A stretch of DNA of 64,000 nt from Gemmatimonadaceae bacterium (GTDB taxonomy: Bacteria > Gemmatimonadota > Gemmatimonadetes > Gemmatimonadales > Gemmatimonadaceae). Position numbers and translations under genes: made by a program. A model generated the notes under the pieces. That model was not told where the DNA came from. It did not search any database and saw only the letters and a list, made by a program, of their open reading frames with translations. Of this stretch, positions 26,600 through 35,700 are shown piece after piece; position 1 is the first letter of the stretch; each line of letters opens with the position of its first letter. The stretch spans positions 1-64,000 of the forward strand of contig CANGXD010000003.1 of assembly GCA_947457545.1 (NCBI GenBank), read 5' to 3'.

Positions 26600-26761
26600 G
26601 CGAATCAGCATGGATGGGAGTGTCGGCACCCTGCCGGAAAAACCGCACCCGGACCAAGTTGGTGTCAGGAACTTCACCGTGGCGTTCCGGCGGCGGTCTC
26701 TCCAGTTTGGCTTGTCTCCCCGTCATACCCCGCTCTCCGTCACAGGATACCCAAAGTCCGT

Positions 26762-27511
26762 ATGTGGCCCTTTGAAGGTTTTCTCTTCGTCCACATCACC
26801 ACCGGCGCGGTGGGGCTGCTCCTGTTCTGGATCCCCGTGCTGGGGAAAAAGGGGAGTGCCACCCATCGGAAGGTCGGGACGTGGTACAGCCGGCTCATGC
26901 TCGTGACCGCCAGCATGGCCATCGGTATGGCGAGCACGACACTGCTGGCCCCCATTGCCACCCACCCCAAGCAAGTGGCCCTCAATTGGCCGCAGTCGCG
27001 CATCGAGGGGATTTTCGGCTGGATGATGCTCTACCTGGCCATCATGACCATCCATCTGGTCTGGCACGGCGTGGCGACCATCCGCAACAAGAAGCAGCAT
27101 CTGGCGAATCGCCACTGGGCGAACGTGGGGCTCAACCTCTTCACGATCTTCGCCGCGCTCGTCTGCGCCTACCGCGGGTGGCTGATCGACGAAACGCTCA
27201 TGATGGGCTTCTCGCTCGTCGGCGTGGCGTCCGGGCTGACCAATCTCTGGTTCATTTACACCGACGAGCCCAGCCGCATCATGTATCAGCTCGAGCACGT
27301 GAAAAGCATCGTCGGGTCGGGAATCTCCGTGTACACGGCCTTCATGGCCTTCGGGTTCGTGCGCCTCAACCCCGGACACGCGCTCAACCCCAAGATGTGG
27401 TCCATTCCGCTCGCGGTGGGCCTCGTAATCATCATCTACCAGCAGATGCGCATTCGGCTGGCTTACTGGCGGACGCGTTCGGCGGCCGCCCGCGTCCCCA
27501 GTAAGGCGTGA
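26762..27511 (+). CDS. Polytopic membrane protein (DUF2306-like)
   Basis: 249 aa with about six to seven hydrophobic spans (first at residues 5-27, then about 42-65, 88-105, 125-145, 150-170, 193-210 and 220-235). The sequence HRKVGTWYSR after the first span resembles the HRxxG-loop seen in DUF2306-type membrane proteins; the family match is tentative. Enzymatic motifs are not seen. The stop is only 4 bases before the P450 start, so the two are co-transcribed and it may serve the same pathway. Confidence 0.75.
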   Translation: MWPFEGFLFVHITTGAVGLLLFWIPVLGKKGSATHRKVGTWYSRLMLVTASMAIGMASTTLLAPIATHPKQVALNWPQSRIEGIFGWMMLYLAIMTIHLVWHGVATIRNKKQHLANRHWANVGLNLFTIFAALVCAYRGWLIDETLMMGFSLVGVASGLTNLWFIYTDEPSRIMYQLEHVKSIVGSGISVYTAFMAFGFVRLNPGHALNPKMWSIPLAVGLVIIIYQQMRIRLAYWRTRSAAARVPSKA

Positions 27512-27515
27512 GGCC

Positions 27516-28913
27516 GTGACCGCCCCCGCCATGCCCGCAGGGCCCGCTTCCGGGTCGCTCTGGCGCCCGCCCGCACCGGTGCCGCGCCCGCCCGTGCCGT
27601 CGCTGCTGCGCCTCATGTGGCGGCGCGAGAAAGACCTGCTGAGCCTCCTCCCCGATCTCGCCTACCGCGAGATGATCACGCCCCTCGGCTACACGCGCCG
27701 CGGCATTCTGCTGGTGAACGACCCGGTGTGGGTCAATCGGATTCTCACCGATCACGACACGTTCCCCAAGAACGACCTGTTCGTGGAAGCGCTCGAAGAT
27801 CTGGTCGGCAATTCGATGTTCGTCACCAGCGGCGACACCTGGCGCCGGCAGCGCAAGATGGTGGACCCGGCGTTCTCGCATATGCGCATCAACCGCGCCT
27901 TCGAGTTCATGGTGGCCGCCGTGGACGACTACGAGCGGCAACTCGCCGCCGACGCCGCCGCGGCCACCGTCTTCTCGCTCGACGCGGCCATGAGCCACCT
28001 CACGGCCGACGTCATTACCCGTACCATCTTTTCGGTCCCGTTGGGCGGTGAGACATCGCACGAGGTGTTCGAAGACTTCATGCGCTTCGAACGCCAGGTG
28101 GGGAGCATCGACATCAAGCGCATGCTCTGGGACAAGCCGTGGTCGCCGCATCAGCAGCCGGAGCCCGTGCGCAAGGCCTGCGCGCGTATTCGCATGCACT
28201 TGGGCACGATGCTCGATGAACGCCTCAAGCATCTCGAGTTCGATGACATCGCCGGCGCGATTCTCGAAGCGCGTGATGCCGACACGGGCCAGCCCTTCGA
28301 TCGTGAGGGACTCATCGATCAACTGGGTGTCTTCTTCCTCGCGGGACACGAGACCACCGCGAGCTCGCTCACATGGGCGTTCTTCATTCTGTCGCAGCGC
28401 CCCGACATGGTGGCGCGCATTCGTGCCGAGGTGGCGGAAGTGGTCGGCGATGGTGAGGTGTTGCTGGAGCACACCAAACGGCTGCCGTTCGTGCGCAATT
28501 TCTTCCGCGAAGTGCTGCGCCTCTACCCGCCCATCACCTTCCTGCCGCGGGTGGCGGGGAAGGACACCGAGATCGATGGACGCCGGGTCAAACGCGGCAC
28601 GATGCTCATGATTGCCCCGTGGAGCATGCATCGGCACGTGAAGCTGTGGGACAACCCCGATCGCTTCGATCCCGATCGCTTTTTGCCGGAGAACGAATCG
28701 AAGCAGGTACCCGGGAGTTATCTGCCGTTCGGTGCCGGTCCACGCATTTGCGTTGGCGCGGCGTTCGCCACCATCGAAACGGCGCTGATCATTGCGCGGC
28801 TCGTGCGGCGCTTCGATTTCGAGGCGCTCGATGCGTCGAAGGTGCGGCCGTACGCGCGACTGACAACCCGGCCGGCCACCGAGATTTCCATGCGGGTGCG
28901 TCGACGCGCGTGA
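27516..28913 (+). CDS. Cytochrome P450
   Basis: 465-aa soluble bacterial P450. I-helix oxygen-activation motif AGHETTASS (about residues 276-284), ExxR in FREVLRLYP and the haem loop FGAGPRICVG with thiolate Cys412. GTG start, 4 bases after the membrane protein gene. The form resembles carotenoid and fatty-acid hydroxylating P450s (for example CYP175-type), and crtI, cruF and crtB lie 2-6 kb away, so a carotenoid hydroxylase is a reasonable but unproven guess. No redox partner gene is adjacent. It is followed by a strong bidirectional terminator. Confidence 0.93.
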   Translation: MTAPAMPAGPASGSLWRPPAPVPRPPVPSLLRLMWRREKDLLSLLPDLAYREMITPLGYTRRGILLVNDPVWVNRILTDHDTFPKNDLFVEALEDLVGNSMFVTSGDTWRRQRKMVDPAFSHMRINRAFEFMVAAVDDYERQLAADAAAATVFSLDAAMSHLTADVITRTIFSVPLGGETSHEVFEDFMRFERQVGSIDIKRMLWDKPWSPHQQPEPVRKACARIRMHLGTMLDERLKHLEFDDIAGAILEARDADTGQPFDREGLIDQLGVFFLAGHETTASSLTWAFFILSQRPDMVARIRAEVAEVVGDGEVLLEHTKRLPFVRNFFREVLRLYPPITFLPRVAGKDTEIDGRRVKRGTMLMIAPWSMHRHVKLWDNPDRFDPDRFLPENESKQVPGSYLPFGAGPRICVGAAFATIETALIIARLVRRFDFEALDASKVRPYARLTTRPATEISMRVRRRA

Positions 28914-28943
28914 CCGGTACTCGTGTTGGCTGATGGCAATAAA

Positions 28944-28982
28944 CGACAAAGGCCCCGCGCATCGAGCGCGGGGCCTTTGTCG
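28944..28982. terminator. Bidirectional terminator between P450 and clpP
   Basis: A perfect 17-bp stem (CGACAAAGGCCCCGCGC and its complement) with a 5-base loop ATCGA, between convergent genes. AAA/TTT at the stem base serves both directions. Confidence 0.9.
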
Positions 28983-28996
28983 TACAAGCGTCCTGA

Positions 28997-29611
28997 TTAC
29001 TTCGGGGCGGCGACGAGCTCTGCCTGATGCTGGATGACGTTGTCGACGAGGCCGTACACCTTGGCATCTTCGGCGCTCATGAAGCGGTCACGATCGGTGT
29101 CACGCTCGACCTGTTCGACCGGACGACCACTGTGCTTGGCCATGAGCTCGTTCATCTTCGAACGGAGATACAGGATTTCGCGCGCCTGGATCTCGATATC
29201 CGACGCCGAGCCACCGCCACCGTTCTGCGACGGCTGGTGGATCATGATGCGGCTGTGCGGCAGCGCGCTGCGATGGCCGGCAGCACCGGCGCAGAGCAGG
29301 AACGCACCCATCGAGGCGGCCATACCCATGCACGTGGTGTGCACCGGCGCCTTGATGAACTGCATCGTGTCGTACATCGCGAGGCCGGCCGACACCGAGC
29401 CACCCGGCGAGTTGATGTACAAGTGGATCGGCTTCTCGGGGTTGTCAGCCTCGAGGAAGAGCATCTGCGCAATGATGATGTTCGCGACGTCGTCGTTGAT
29501 CGGCGAGCCGAGGAACACGATGCGGTCCATCAACAGGCGCGAGAAGATATCATACGTGCGCTCGCCACGGCTCGAGCGCTCGATGATGTACGGCATGTAA
29601 ATCGATGCCAT
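28997..29611 (-). CDS. clpP: ATP-dependent Clp protease proteolytic subunit
   Basis: 204 aa. Serine protease that forms the tetradecameric barrel with ClpX. The catalytic triad is visible: Ser100 (GMAASMGAF), His125 (MIHQPS) and Asp175 (DTDRDRF). A Gly/Ser-rich loop GGGGSA follows His125, one residue longer than in E. coli. Little or no propeptide. It begins 40 bases after tig on the same strand and may be read from the carotenoid/tig transcript. Confidence 0.97.
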   Translation of the reverse strand: MASIYMPYIIERSSRGERTYDIFSRLLMDRIVFLGSPINDDVANIIIAQMLFLEADNPEKPIHLYINSPGGSVSAGLAMYDTMQFIKAPVHTTCMGMAASMGAFLLCAGAAGHRSALPHSRIMIHQPSQNGGGGSASDIEIQAREILYLRSKMNELMAKHSGRPVEQVERDTDRDRFMSAEDAKVYGLVDNVIQHQAELVAAPK

Positions 29612-29651
29612 TGCGTTGAACTCCTGAACGGGGAACTGCGAAGGCGGAGGC

Positions 29652-30896
29652 TTACGCCGCCGTCACGGGATTCTTCTCGAGCAACCAGCCGAACACGCGC
29701 TCTTCGGTGACTTCGCGCTCGATCTCCTGAAGACGACCCTGCTTCTGGAGTTGCGCGTACACCTGGCCGGGATCGGCGTTCCGGGCCTTGGCCAGCTCTT
29801 CGACGCGCGCATCCACTTCGGCGGCAGAAGCCACCAGCGACTCCCGCTCGGCGATCGTGTCGATGATCAGGTCGCGACGGACCTGGTTTTCGGCCATCGG
29901 CATGAACTCGTTCGCGAACGTCTGCTTCTGCGCATCGGGGACGCCGTACATCTTCATGTAGCCGTCGACGAGCTGCATGACCCACGCCTTGGGCACGTCG
30001 AACGGATTCGCTTCGACGATCTGCTTGATGAGCTGACCGCGCACGTCGGCGTCGGACTCACGCTTGCTGTGCTCGCCCATGTCCACGCGGATCGCCGCGC
30101 GCAGCGCGTCGATGGTATCGAAATCGCCGACTTCACGGGCAAACGCATCGTCGAGCGCCGGCAGCGCCTTGCGCTTGACGTCCTTCACGACGACGCGCAC
30201 GAGCTTGGAGACGCCGCGCTGTGATTCATCGGGGAAGTCATCGGGCCAACGGACCGCACGCTCGTTCGTGGCGCCAGGCGCCGTTTCGGTGACGAGTTCT
30301 TCGATGCCGGGAATGGCCTGACCGCCGCCGAGCACGAGGCGATACTCCTTGCCCTCGGGGAGGGTGCCGTCGGCTTCAGCGGTGGAGAGGAGCACGGTGA
30401 CCATGTCCCCTTCGGTGGCCTTTTCGTCCACCGGCGTCCACTCGGCCTTCTGCTCGCGGATGCGCTCGAGCTGCTCTTCGACGAGCTCGTCGGTCACCGG
30501 CGTTTCGGTGCGCGTGAGTGCAAAGCCATCGAGCTTGTCGAGCGAGAGCTCGGGGCGCACTTCGCAGTGCAGCTCGAACTCGAGCGGCTGGCCGGGCTCC
30601 GACTTCAGATCGTGCACGTGCGGCTGCGCGGCGAGCTTCAGTCCTTCGCGCTCGATGGCCTCACGGAACGCCTCGTTGATCACGAGTTCGATGGCTTCCT
30701 GACGGACGGCCTCGGGGAACTTCTTGCGCACCATGGACGGCGGCGCTTTGCCCGGGCGGAAACCAGGAAGGCGGACCTGCGTCGCGTACTTGCGCGCCGC
30801 CTGGTCTTCGTACGATGCCACAGTGTCGGCCGGCACCGTGATCTGCAGGCGCCGCGAGACGCCTGCGGTCTCAGTCGGAGTGATGGTAATGTTCAT
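29652..30896 (-). CDS. tig: Trigger factor (ribosome-associated chaperone)
   Basis: 414 aa. Binds the ribosome exit tunnel and nascent chains. The N-terminal ribosome-binding loop reads [16 protein letters not shown] (about residues 44-59), matching the family. A PPIase/FKBP-like domain follows (about 150-240), then a helical C-terminal chaperone domain. The start [10 protein letters not shown] is at the homology boundary. It lies 70 bases downstream of crtI and 40 bases upstream of clpP. Confidence 0.96.
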   Translation of the reverse strand: MNITITPTETAGVSRRLQITVPADTVASYEDQAARKYATQVRLPGFRPGKAPPSMVRKKFPEAVRQEAIELVINEAFREAIEREGLKLAAQPHVHDLKSEPGQPLEFELHCEVRPELSLDKLDGFALTRTETPVTDELVEEQLERIREQKAEWTPVDEKATEGDMVTVLLSTAEADGTLPEGKEYRLVLGGGQAIPGIEELVTETAPGATNERAVRWPDDFPDESQRGVSKLVRVVVKDVKRKALPALDDAFAREVGDFDTIDALRAAIRVDMGEHSKRESDADVRGQLIKQIVEANPFDVPKAWVMQLVDGYMKMYGVPDAQKQTFANEFMPMAENQVRRDLIIDTIAERESLVASAAEVDARVEELAKARNADPGQVYAQLQKQGRLQEIEREVTEERVFGWLLEKNPVTAA

Positions 30897-30966
30897 CTTG
30901 GAGAATCTAGTGAGGGGAGGGGGGCGGGTACCACTGGCCCCGCCCGTTCCCCTGGGTGACCCCGGA

Positions 30967-32481
30967 TCAGACCGGGGCCAGCGTCGGCGCCGGCGACGGC
31001 GCCCCCTTCTTGGCCGGGGCACCGCCGATCAGTTCGGCCACGATCTTGCCCGAGGCGATGACGCCGGGCAAGCCGGCGCCCGGATGGGTCCCGGCGCCGC
31101 AGAAATACAGGTTGGGGATGTCCTTGCTCTGGTTGTGCGGGCGCATATACGCCGACTGCGTGAGCACGGGCTCCGGGCCGAACGCGCTGCCCATGTAGCT
31201 GTTGAGCGTATTCTGGAAGTAGCGCGGATCGATACGCCGCTCCGTGACGATGTGCTTCTGCAGGTCGGGGACGTACCGGTCCTCGAGGTACTGCATGATG
31301 CGATCGCGGTAGCGCTGGCCGACCGCTTCCCAATCGGTGTTGCTCCCCAGGTGCGGCACGGGGGAGAGCACGTACCAGCAATCGTGGCCCGGCGGCGCGA
31401 GCGACGGATCGGTGGCCGTGGGGCGGTGCAGGTAGAGCGAGAAATCATCGGAGAGGATCTTCTTTTCGAAGATGTCCTCGAGCAGCGACTTGTAGCGCGG
31501 GCCCATGATGATTTCGTGGTGCGCGATGTTGTCGTACTTTCGGTTGGTGCCGAAGTACACGACGAACAGCGACATGCTGTGGCGCAGGTTTTCGACCTTC
31601 TTGTTCGGCACACTGGGCCGCGCCGCGGCCGGCAACAGCGTACGATACGCCTGCACGAGGTCGCCGTTGCACACCACCGCATCGGCCTTGAGCAGCTGCC
31701 CCGTCTTGAGCTTCACGCCGCTCGCGCGTCGCTTCTCGTCGACGAGAATTTCCTGCACTTCACTCTCGAGACGGATTTCGCCGCCGAGGTCCTCGAACGC
31801 CTGCACGAGCGCGCGCACCAGTGCCCCGGTGCCGCCCATGGCGAAGAGAACACCCCACTGCTGTTCGAGCTTGTGAATGAGCGCATACACGCTCGACGAG
31901 CGGAACGGATTGCCACCGACGAGCAGCGGGTGGAAGGAGAACACCTGCCGCAGGCGATCGTCCTTGATGTACTTCTCGGCGAGGCCGGCCACCGACACGT
32001 CGGCACGCGTGCGAATGAGGTCGGGGATGACGCGCATCATCGAGCCGATCGACAGGAACGGCTTGTCGATGAGCGGCATCCCGATGTTGAAAATGTCCCA
32101 CGACTTCTCGCGGAAGCGCTGGTAGCCCTGCACGTCGCGCGGGGAGAACTCACCCACCTGACGGATGAGATCTTCCTTGTCGCCGTTGTAGTGGAAGACC
32201 GTACCGTCTTCGAACCGGATGTTGTAGAACGGGTCGAGGAGGACGAGCTTGATGTAGTCTTCGGTTTTGCGGCCCGTCAGCGCGAACAGTTCATCGAGCA
32301 CCCACGGGGCGGTGATGATCGTCGGGCCGCCGTCGAACGTGAAGCCATCCTGTTCGAAGACGTACGCGCGCCCTCCCGGTTTATCGAGTTTCTCGACAAC
32401 CGTGACTTGGTGCCCCTGAGCCTGCAAGCGAATGGCTGCGGCGAGTCCGCCGAAGCCGCTGCCGATGACGACAATGCGCAT
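30967..32481 (-). CDS. crtI: Phytoene desaturase
   Basis: 504-aa FAD-dependent carotenoid desaturase, membrane-associated. The N-terminal dinucleotide fold VVIGSGFGGLAAAIRL and GGRAYVF is present, and the C-terminal CrtI signature GAGTHPGAGLPGVIASGK is complete. It converts phytoene to neurosporene or lycopene, or further; step number cannot be read from sequence. It is the last carotenoid gene in crtB-cruF-small protein-crtI. The C-terminal tail is Ala/Pro/Lys-rich. Confidence 0.95.
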   Translation of the reverse strand: MRIVVIGSGFGGLAAAIRLQAQGHQVTVVEKLDKPGGRAYVFEQDGFTFDGGPTIITAPWVLDELFALTGRKTEDYIKLVLLDPFYNIRFEDGTVFHYNGDKEDLIRQVGEFSPRDVQGYQRFREKSWDIFNIGMPLIDKPFLSIGSMMRVIPDLIRTRADVSVAGLAEKYIKDDRLRQVFSFHPLLVGGNPFRSSSVYALIHKLEQQWGVLFAMGGTGALVRALVQAFEDLGGEIRLESEVQEILVDEKRRASGVKLKTGQLLKADAVVCNGDLVQAYRTLLPAAARPSVPNKKVENLRHSMSLFVVYFGTNRKYDNIAHHEIIMGPRYKSLLEDIFEKKILSDDFSLYLHRPTATDPSLAPPGHDCWYVLSPVPHLGSNTDWEAVGQRYRDRIMQYLEDRYVPDLQKHIVTERRIDPRYFQNTLNSYMGSAFGPEPVLTQSAYMRPHNQSKDIPNLYFCGAGTHPGAGLPGVIASGKIVAELIGGAPAKKGAPSPAPTLAPV

Positions 32482-32521
32482 AACCGTAGAGCTGAAGGAT
32501 CGTTGGCCTGGTGCCGCGCGG

Positions 32522-32812
32522 TCAGCGGCGGAGCAGGACGGCGATGTGCCACAAGTGAATCACCATCGCGCACAGCATCGCGAGGGCAAATCCCTCGGGA
32601 AACGGTTCGGGACGGCGGTGAAAAATCATGGCGGCAACCAGAGATCCGCCGGCACCCAGAAACGACACGATGCGTGCCGTGTTGGGCCGCCCCATGGCGG
32701 ACTCGGGGTTGCGCCGCTGCCACAGGACCAGCCCCAACGCCTCGACGACGATGAGAACCAGAATGCCGATTGGCAGTGCATCAGAATCGAAAATCGGGAT
32801 GAGGCGATCCAT
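32522..32812 (-). CDS. Small membrane protein in the carotenoid operon
   Basis: 96 aa, unrecognised. Three hydrophobic spans (about residues 11-28, 47-62 and 75-92) joined by short basic loops; no signal sequence cleavage site. It lies between cruF and crtI on the same strand, 40 bases before crtI. It could be a carotenoid-complex subunit or a chance passenger. The start MDRLIPIFDSD is preferred because the first span begins right after it. Confidence 0.65.
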   Translation of the reverse strand: MDRLIPIFDSDALPIGILVLIVVEALGLVLWQRRNPESAMGRPNTARIVSFLGAGGSLVAAMIFHRRPEPFPEGFALAMLCAMVIHLWHIAVLLRR

Positions 32813-32889
32813 ACCGCAGTCGAAAAGGCTAACGCACAAGGCTTTCGCCGTGTGCCCGGGAAACCCCTATCGGGGCGTGGATGAAAGGC

Positions 32890-32917
32890 GAACGGCCGGG
32901 CGTGGGCCCGGCCGTTC
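32890..32917 (-). terminator. 12-bp hairpin after cruF
   Basis: Perfect stem GAACGGCCGGGC / GCCCGGCCGTTC with a 4-base loop, 48 bases beyond the cruF stop and 78 bases before the small membrane protein gene. No strong T-run follows on the minus strand, so it may be a partial terminator or mRNA stabiliser that sets the ratio of crtB-cruF to crtI. Confidence 0.55.
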
Positions 32918-32964
32918 TGGTACCGCGTACAACACTGTGCGACATACCGCCGGGTTCGGTGCGA

Positions 32965-33927
32965 TCAGCGGGCGCTCAAGGCGCCATCGCGGACACCGGC
33001 CGACGGCGAGGTGCCGAGGCTCGTCAACGGCGCCGGATCGTTGCGAAGGGCGGCCCAGAGCGGCACCACCATCGCGATCGTCCCCAGGATACCGGCCGGT
33101 ACCATGTCCCAGCGCAAGCAGATGGCAATCGGCAGCAACCCGTTGATGGCGTAGAGCGCAATCGGCAACCGATGCGGCGCCACCTTGCTCACCCATTCCG
33201 ACGGGGGAATGATCATGAGCATCACCCGCGCCACCAGAATGCCGGTGAGCAGCCAGCCAAGCCAATTCGTAATGGGCATCCCGAAAAAGATGGGCTTGCC
33301 GATCAGCTGCTCGAAGGCGCTGCGGTCAGCCAGGTCACCCATCTGCCAGAACCAGTGATTGGTCTTCACCATCGCCGGATCCATGGACACGTCCCACAGC
33401 GTCAACACCACACCGCCGACGAACGCCCACCACCACTTGGACACGTTGTCGTCCTTGGCTGGCAGGAACCGCCCGCAGATGGCGAGCGACGCGACCAGCA
33501 TGTAGAACCATGACGTCGGGATGTTGAACGGGACCCGATCGAACAGCTTGTACCCGAGCTGGCTGGTGTACTCGTACGCCCCGAACGGGTAGTCCGTCAC
33601 GGTGCCGAGATACTCCGACGTAAACGCGAGCAGGAAGGCGACGCCGAACGTGATCAGCGCCTTGCGAACTCCCACCGCGTACGCGAGGAACGCGAGCCCG
33701 GAGATAGCACCAAGGGTGACGGTAGTCGCACCGCCGTACGCATAGCCGACCGCCATGACCTTCTGGTTCTGGGCAGTCTGCAGCCAATCGGGATAGGGCG
33801 GAAGCAGGAACGTGGCGAAGGCGAACGCCGAGAACGCGCTGAAGGCCAGGTGGCCGAGCAGCGTGAGCGTGGCAATACGAAACAGCGTCGACTTCGAGGT
33901 GTCCTGAAGGTCCGTGTAAGAAGTCAT
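32965..33927 (-). CDS. cruF: Carotenoid 1,2-hydratase, CruF type
   Basis: 320-aa polytopic membrane enzyme (about seven spans) of the CruF/DUF422 family, which adds water to the psi-end group of acyclic or monocyclic carotenes to give tertiary 1-hydroxy groups. FTSEYLGTVTDYPFGAYEYT and WDVSMDPAMVKTNHWFW carry the conserved acidic and aromatic residues. It starts 12 bases after crtB. Together with crtI it supports an acyclic dihydroxy-type carotenoid end product; that is pathway inference. Confidence 0.88.
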   Translation of the reverse strand: MTSYTDLQDTSKSTLFRIATLTLLGHLAFSAFSAFAFATFLLPPYPDWLQTAQNQKVMAVGYAYGGATTVTLGAISGLAFLAYAVGVRKALITFGVAFLLAFTSEYLGTVTDYPFGAYEYTSQLGYKLFDRVPFNIPTSWFYMLVASLAICGRFLPAKDDNVSKWWWAFVGGVVLTLWDVSMDPAMVKTNHWFWQMGDLADRSAFEQLIGKPIFFGMPITNWLGWLLTGILVARVMLMIIPPSEWVSKVAPHRLPIALYAINGLLPIAICLRWDMVPAGILGTIAMVVPLWAALRNDPAPLTSLGTSPSAGVRDGALSAR

Positions 33928-33939
33928 GCGAACTGCACC

Positions 33940-34923
33940 TCAGGCGAGACGGACAAGTGCGTCGGCGTTGGACGACGCAGCGTTGGGTTCCCAGACAATG
34001 CGCGGGCCGTGGCCCAGCGCCGAAAGATCAGGGGTGGGGGCACGATAGCGCCACGCGTTCCACAAAATTCCCACGCGCGCCAGCCGGCCGATGCGGGCCC
34101 GCGACGTAATGGTGTCGTAGCCCTGGGCTTCGATCGCCGAGAGAATGCCGGCGTACCCGTTGGCGCAAGCCGCCGCACAGCGCTGGGCATCGGCCTCGAG
34201 AAGCGCAATGCCAGGCATCGCCGCGGCATAGAGCGCTCGTGCACGGCTGACCTCGAATGCCATGAGCTTGGCCCACGATGGGTTCCGGGCCAGCGCCGGA
34301 TCCCGGGACAGCACGTCCTGCGCGGTCAGGCCGAAGCGGGCCATGTCTTCCGCCGGGAGGTAGCACCGCCCGCGGTGGGCATCTTCGCCAACGTCGCGCA
34401 GGATGTTGGTGAGCTGCATCGCGGTGCCCAGCGTGCGCGCGTACTGAATGGCCTTGGTGCGCATGGCCGGTCCGGCGGGCACACCAAAAACATACGTGCA
34501 CATCTCACCGACCGAGCTCGCGACCCCTTCGCAATACTGCTCGAGCGCCGGCCACGTGTCGTAGGTGTGCGCCTCGAGGTCTCGCCCCACGCCGTCGAGC
34601 AGTTCGAACAGCGGGTCAGGCGCGACGTCGTACGCTCGCGTCACCCAGGCCATTTCGCGGAAAATCGGTCCTGCGGGGCGGCCGTCGAGCGCTGACTGCA
34701 GTTGCTCGCGATAACCATCGAGCTGAATGCGGAGCTCGCCCAGATTGTCGTGGTCCGCCTGGTCGACAAGATCATCGGCGACGCGGCAGAAGGCGTACAA
34801 GCCATAGGCGGCGCGACGTTTATCGAGCGGCAGCAGCTTGCTGGCCAGCGAAAACGTTCGCGCGTGGGTCATGGTGATGCGCGCGCACTCCGCGGCATCG
34901 CTGAGCGAAGCGGGTGCGATCAT
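33940..34923 (-). CDS. crtB: Phytoene synthase
   Basis: 327 aa. Condenses two geranylgeranyl diphosphates to phytoene. The two Asp-rich metal sites are RVADDLVD (about residues 47-54) and RDVGEDAHRGRCYLP (about 176-190), and LTNILRD is conserved. First gene of the leftward carotenoid operon. The upstream 408 bases hold tandem TGT-N12-ACA elements, so regulation by light or redox is suggested. Confidence 0.95.
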   Translation of the reverse strand: MIAPASLSDAAECARITMTHARTFSLASKLLPLDKRRAAYGLYAFCRVADDLVDQADHDNLGELRIQLDGYREQLQSALDGRPAGPIFREMAWVTRAYDVAPDPLFELLDGVGRDLEAHTYDTWPALEQYCEGVASSVGEMCTYVFGVPAGPAMRTKAIQYARTLGTAMQLTNILRDVGEDAHRGRCYLPAEDMARFGLTAQDVLSRDPALARNPSWAKLMAFEVSRARALYAAAMPGIALLEADAQRCAAACANGYAGILSAIEAQGYDTITSRARIGRLARVGILWNAWRYRAPTPDLSALGHGPRIVWEPNAASSNADALVRLA

Positions 34924-35331
34924 GCCACCGAACTCGGGAGACGCCGAGGATTCATCGAAGCGATGTCAGGCAGGGATGAGGATGGCACACACAGGGCAAA
35001 CGCCGACGGGCGCACTGACTGGAACTTAACGCGAGCGAGGGCTGCGGGTTCCTGCGCGTCAGTGCGGGACAGCGGTTCGGCTCTGATCATACTAATGAAA
35101 TTGCGACCGCTCGGTCCAACTGTCAACATATTTTGACACTCGAAGTGTCAGGCGACCGTTACAGTCCCGGCGCATACCCAAGCCGCTTGACGGGGACGAG
35201 GCGCGGCTTCACGTTGGCGGTTCTGGCCGATCAGCTTGCCGACCGGTGCATTCCATTACCATTCGGGATGCCGGGCGCAGCGATCCGCGCTTCCCGCCCA
35301 TAATCAGGCCCGACTCCCCAGTGCCTGTTCG
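34924..35331. promoter_or_regulatory. 408-base divergent control region between crtB and nuoA
   Basis: No gene is visible. It is locally AT-richer near 35085-35140 than the rest of the window. It contains the dyads at 35121-35163, and a short AGCCGC/GCGGCT stem at 35181-35208. TTGACA occurs on both strands inside the first dyad, but good -10 boxes at the correct spacing were not found on either strand. Confidence 0.7.
35121..35163. promoter_or_regulatory. Tandem TGT-N12-ACA operator pair (PpsR/CrtJ-type pattern)
   Basis: Site 1, 35121-35138, is TGT-N12-ACA with extended symmetry TGTCAA-N6-TTGACA. Site 2, 35146-35163, is also exactly TGT-N12-ACA. They are separated by 7 bases, close to the 8-base spacing known for paired CrtJ sites in purple bacteria. 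An overlapping dyad TGACACT-CGA-AGTGTCA spans 35134-35150, so another dimeric regulator is an alternative. It lies about 200 bases from crtB and 170 from nuoA. Confidence 0.5.
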
Positions 35332-35697
35332 ATGACGCCGTATATCACGTTCCTGCTGTACTTCACCGCCATCGTCGGCTTTGTCGGCCTGGCGCTGACC
35401 CTCAATGCGTTGCTGGGCCCCAAGCCCACCGCCACGTCCACCAAACTCGAACCGTTTGAATGCGGTGCGACGGTCGTGGACGTCATCAACGTGAAAGCCG
35501 TCCCCATCAAGTACTACGCGGTGGCGATCGCCTTTTTGCTGTTCGATCTCGAGACAATGTTCTTGATCATCTGGACCCTCGGCGCGCGACCGCTCTCGGG
35601 GTTCATGGTGTTCACGTTCTTCCTGTTCACCACGTTGCTGGTGCTGTGCCTCCTCTATGTGTACAAGGCACGCATCCTCGAAGCTGTGACGGAGTAG
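35332..35697 (+). CDS. nuoA: NADH-quinone oxidoreductase subunit A
   Basis: 121-aa membrane subunit of complex I with three spans. The conserved loop KLEPFECG (about residues 40-47) and LFDLETMFL in the second span identify it. First gene of a complete nuoA-N operon. The ATG at 35332 begins the homology; the frame is open upstream without matches. nuoB starts 3 bases after the stop. Confidence 0.95.
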   Translation: MTPYITFLLYFTAIVGFVGLALTLNALLGPKPTATSTKLEPFECGATVVDVINVKAVPIKYYAVAIAFLLFDLETMFLIIWTLGARPLSGFMVFTFFLFTTLLVLCLLYVYKARILEAVTE

Positions 35698-35700
35698 TCG

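Noticed and set aside
30724-32754. 676-codon plus-strand frame over crtI and tig
   Set aside because: Antisense shadow; both genes on the minus strand are unambiguous.
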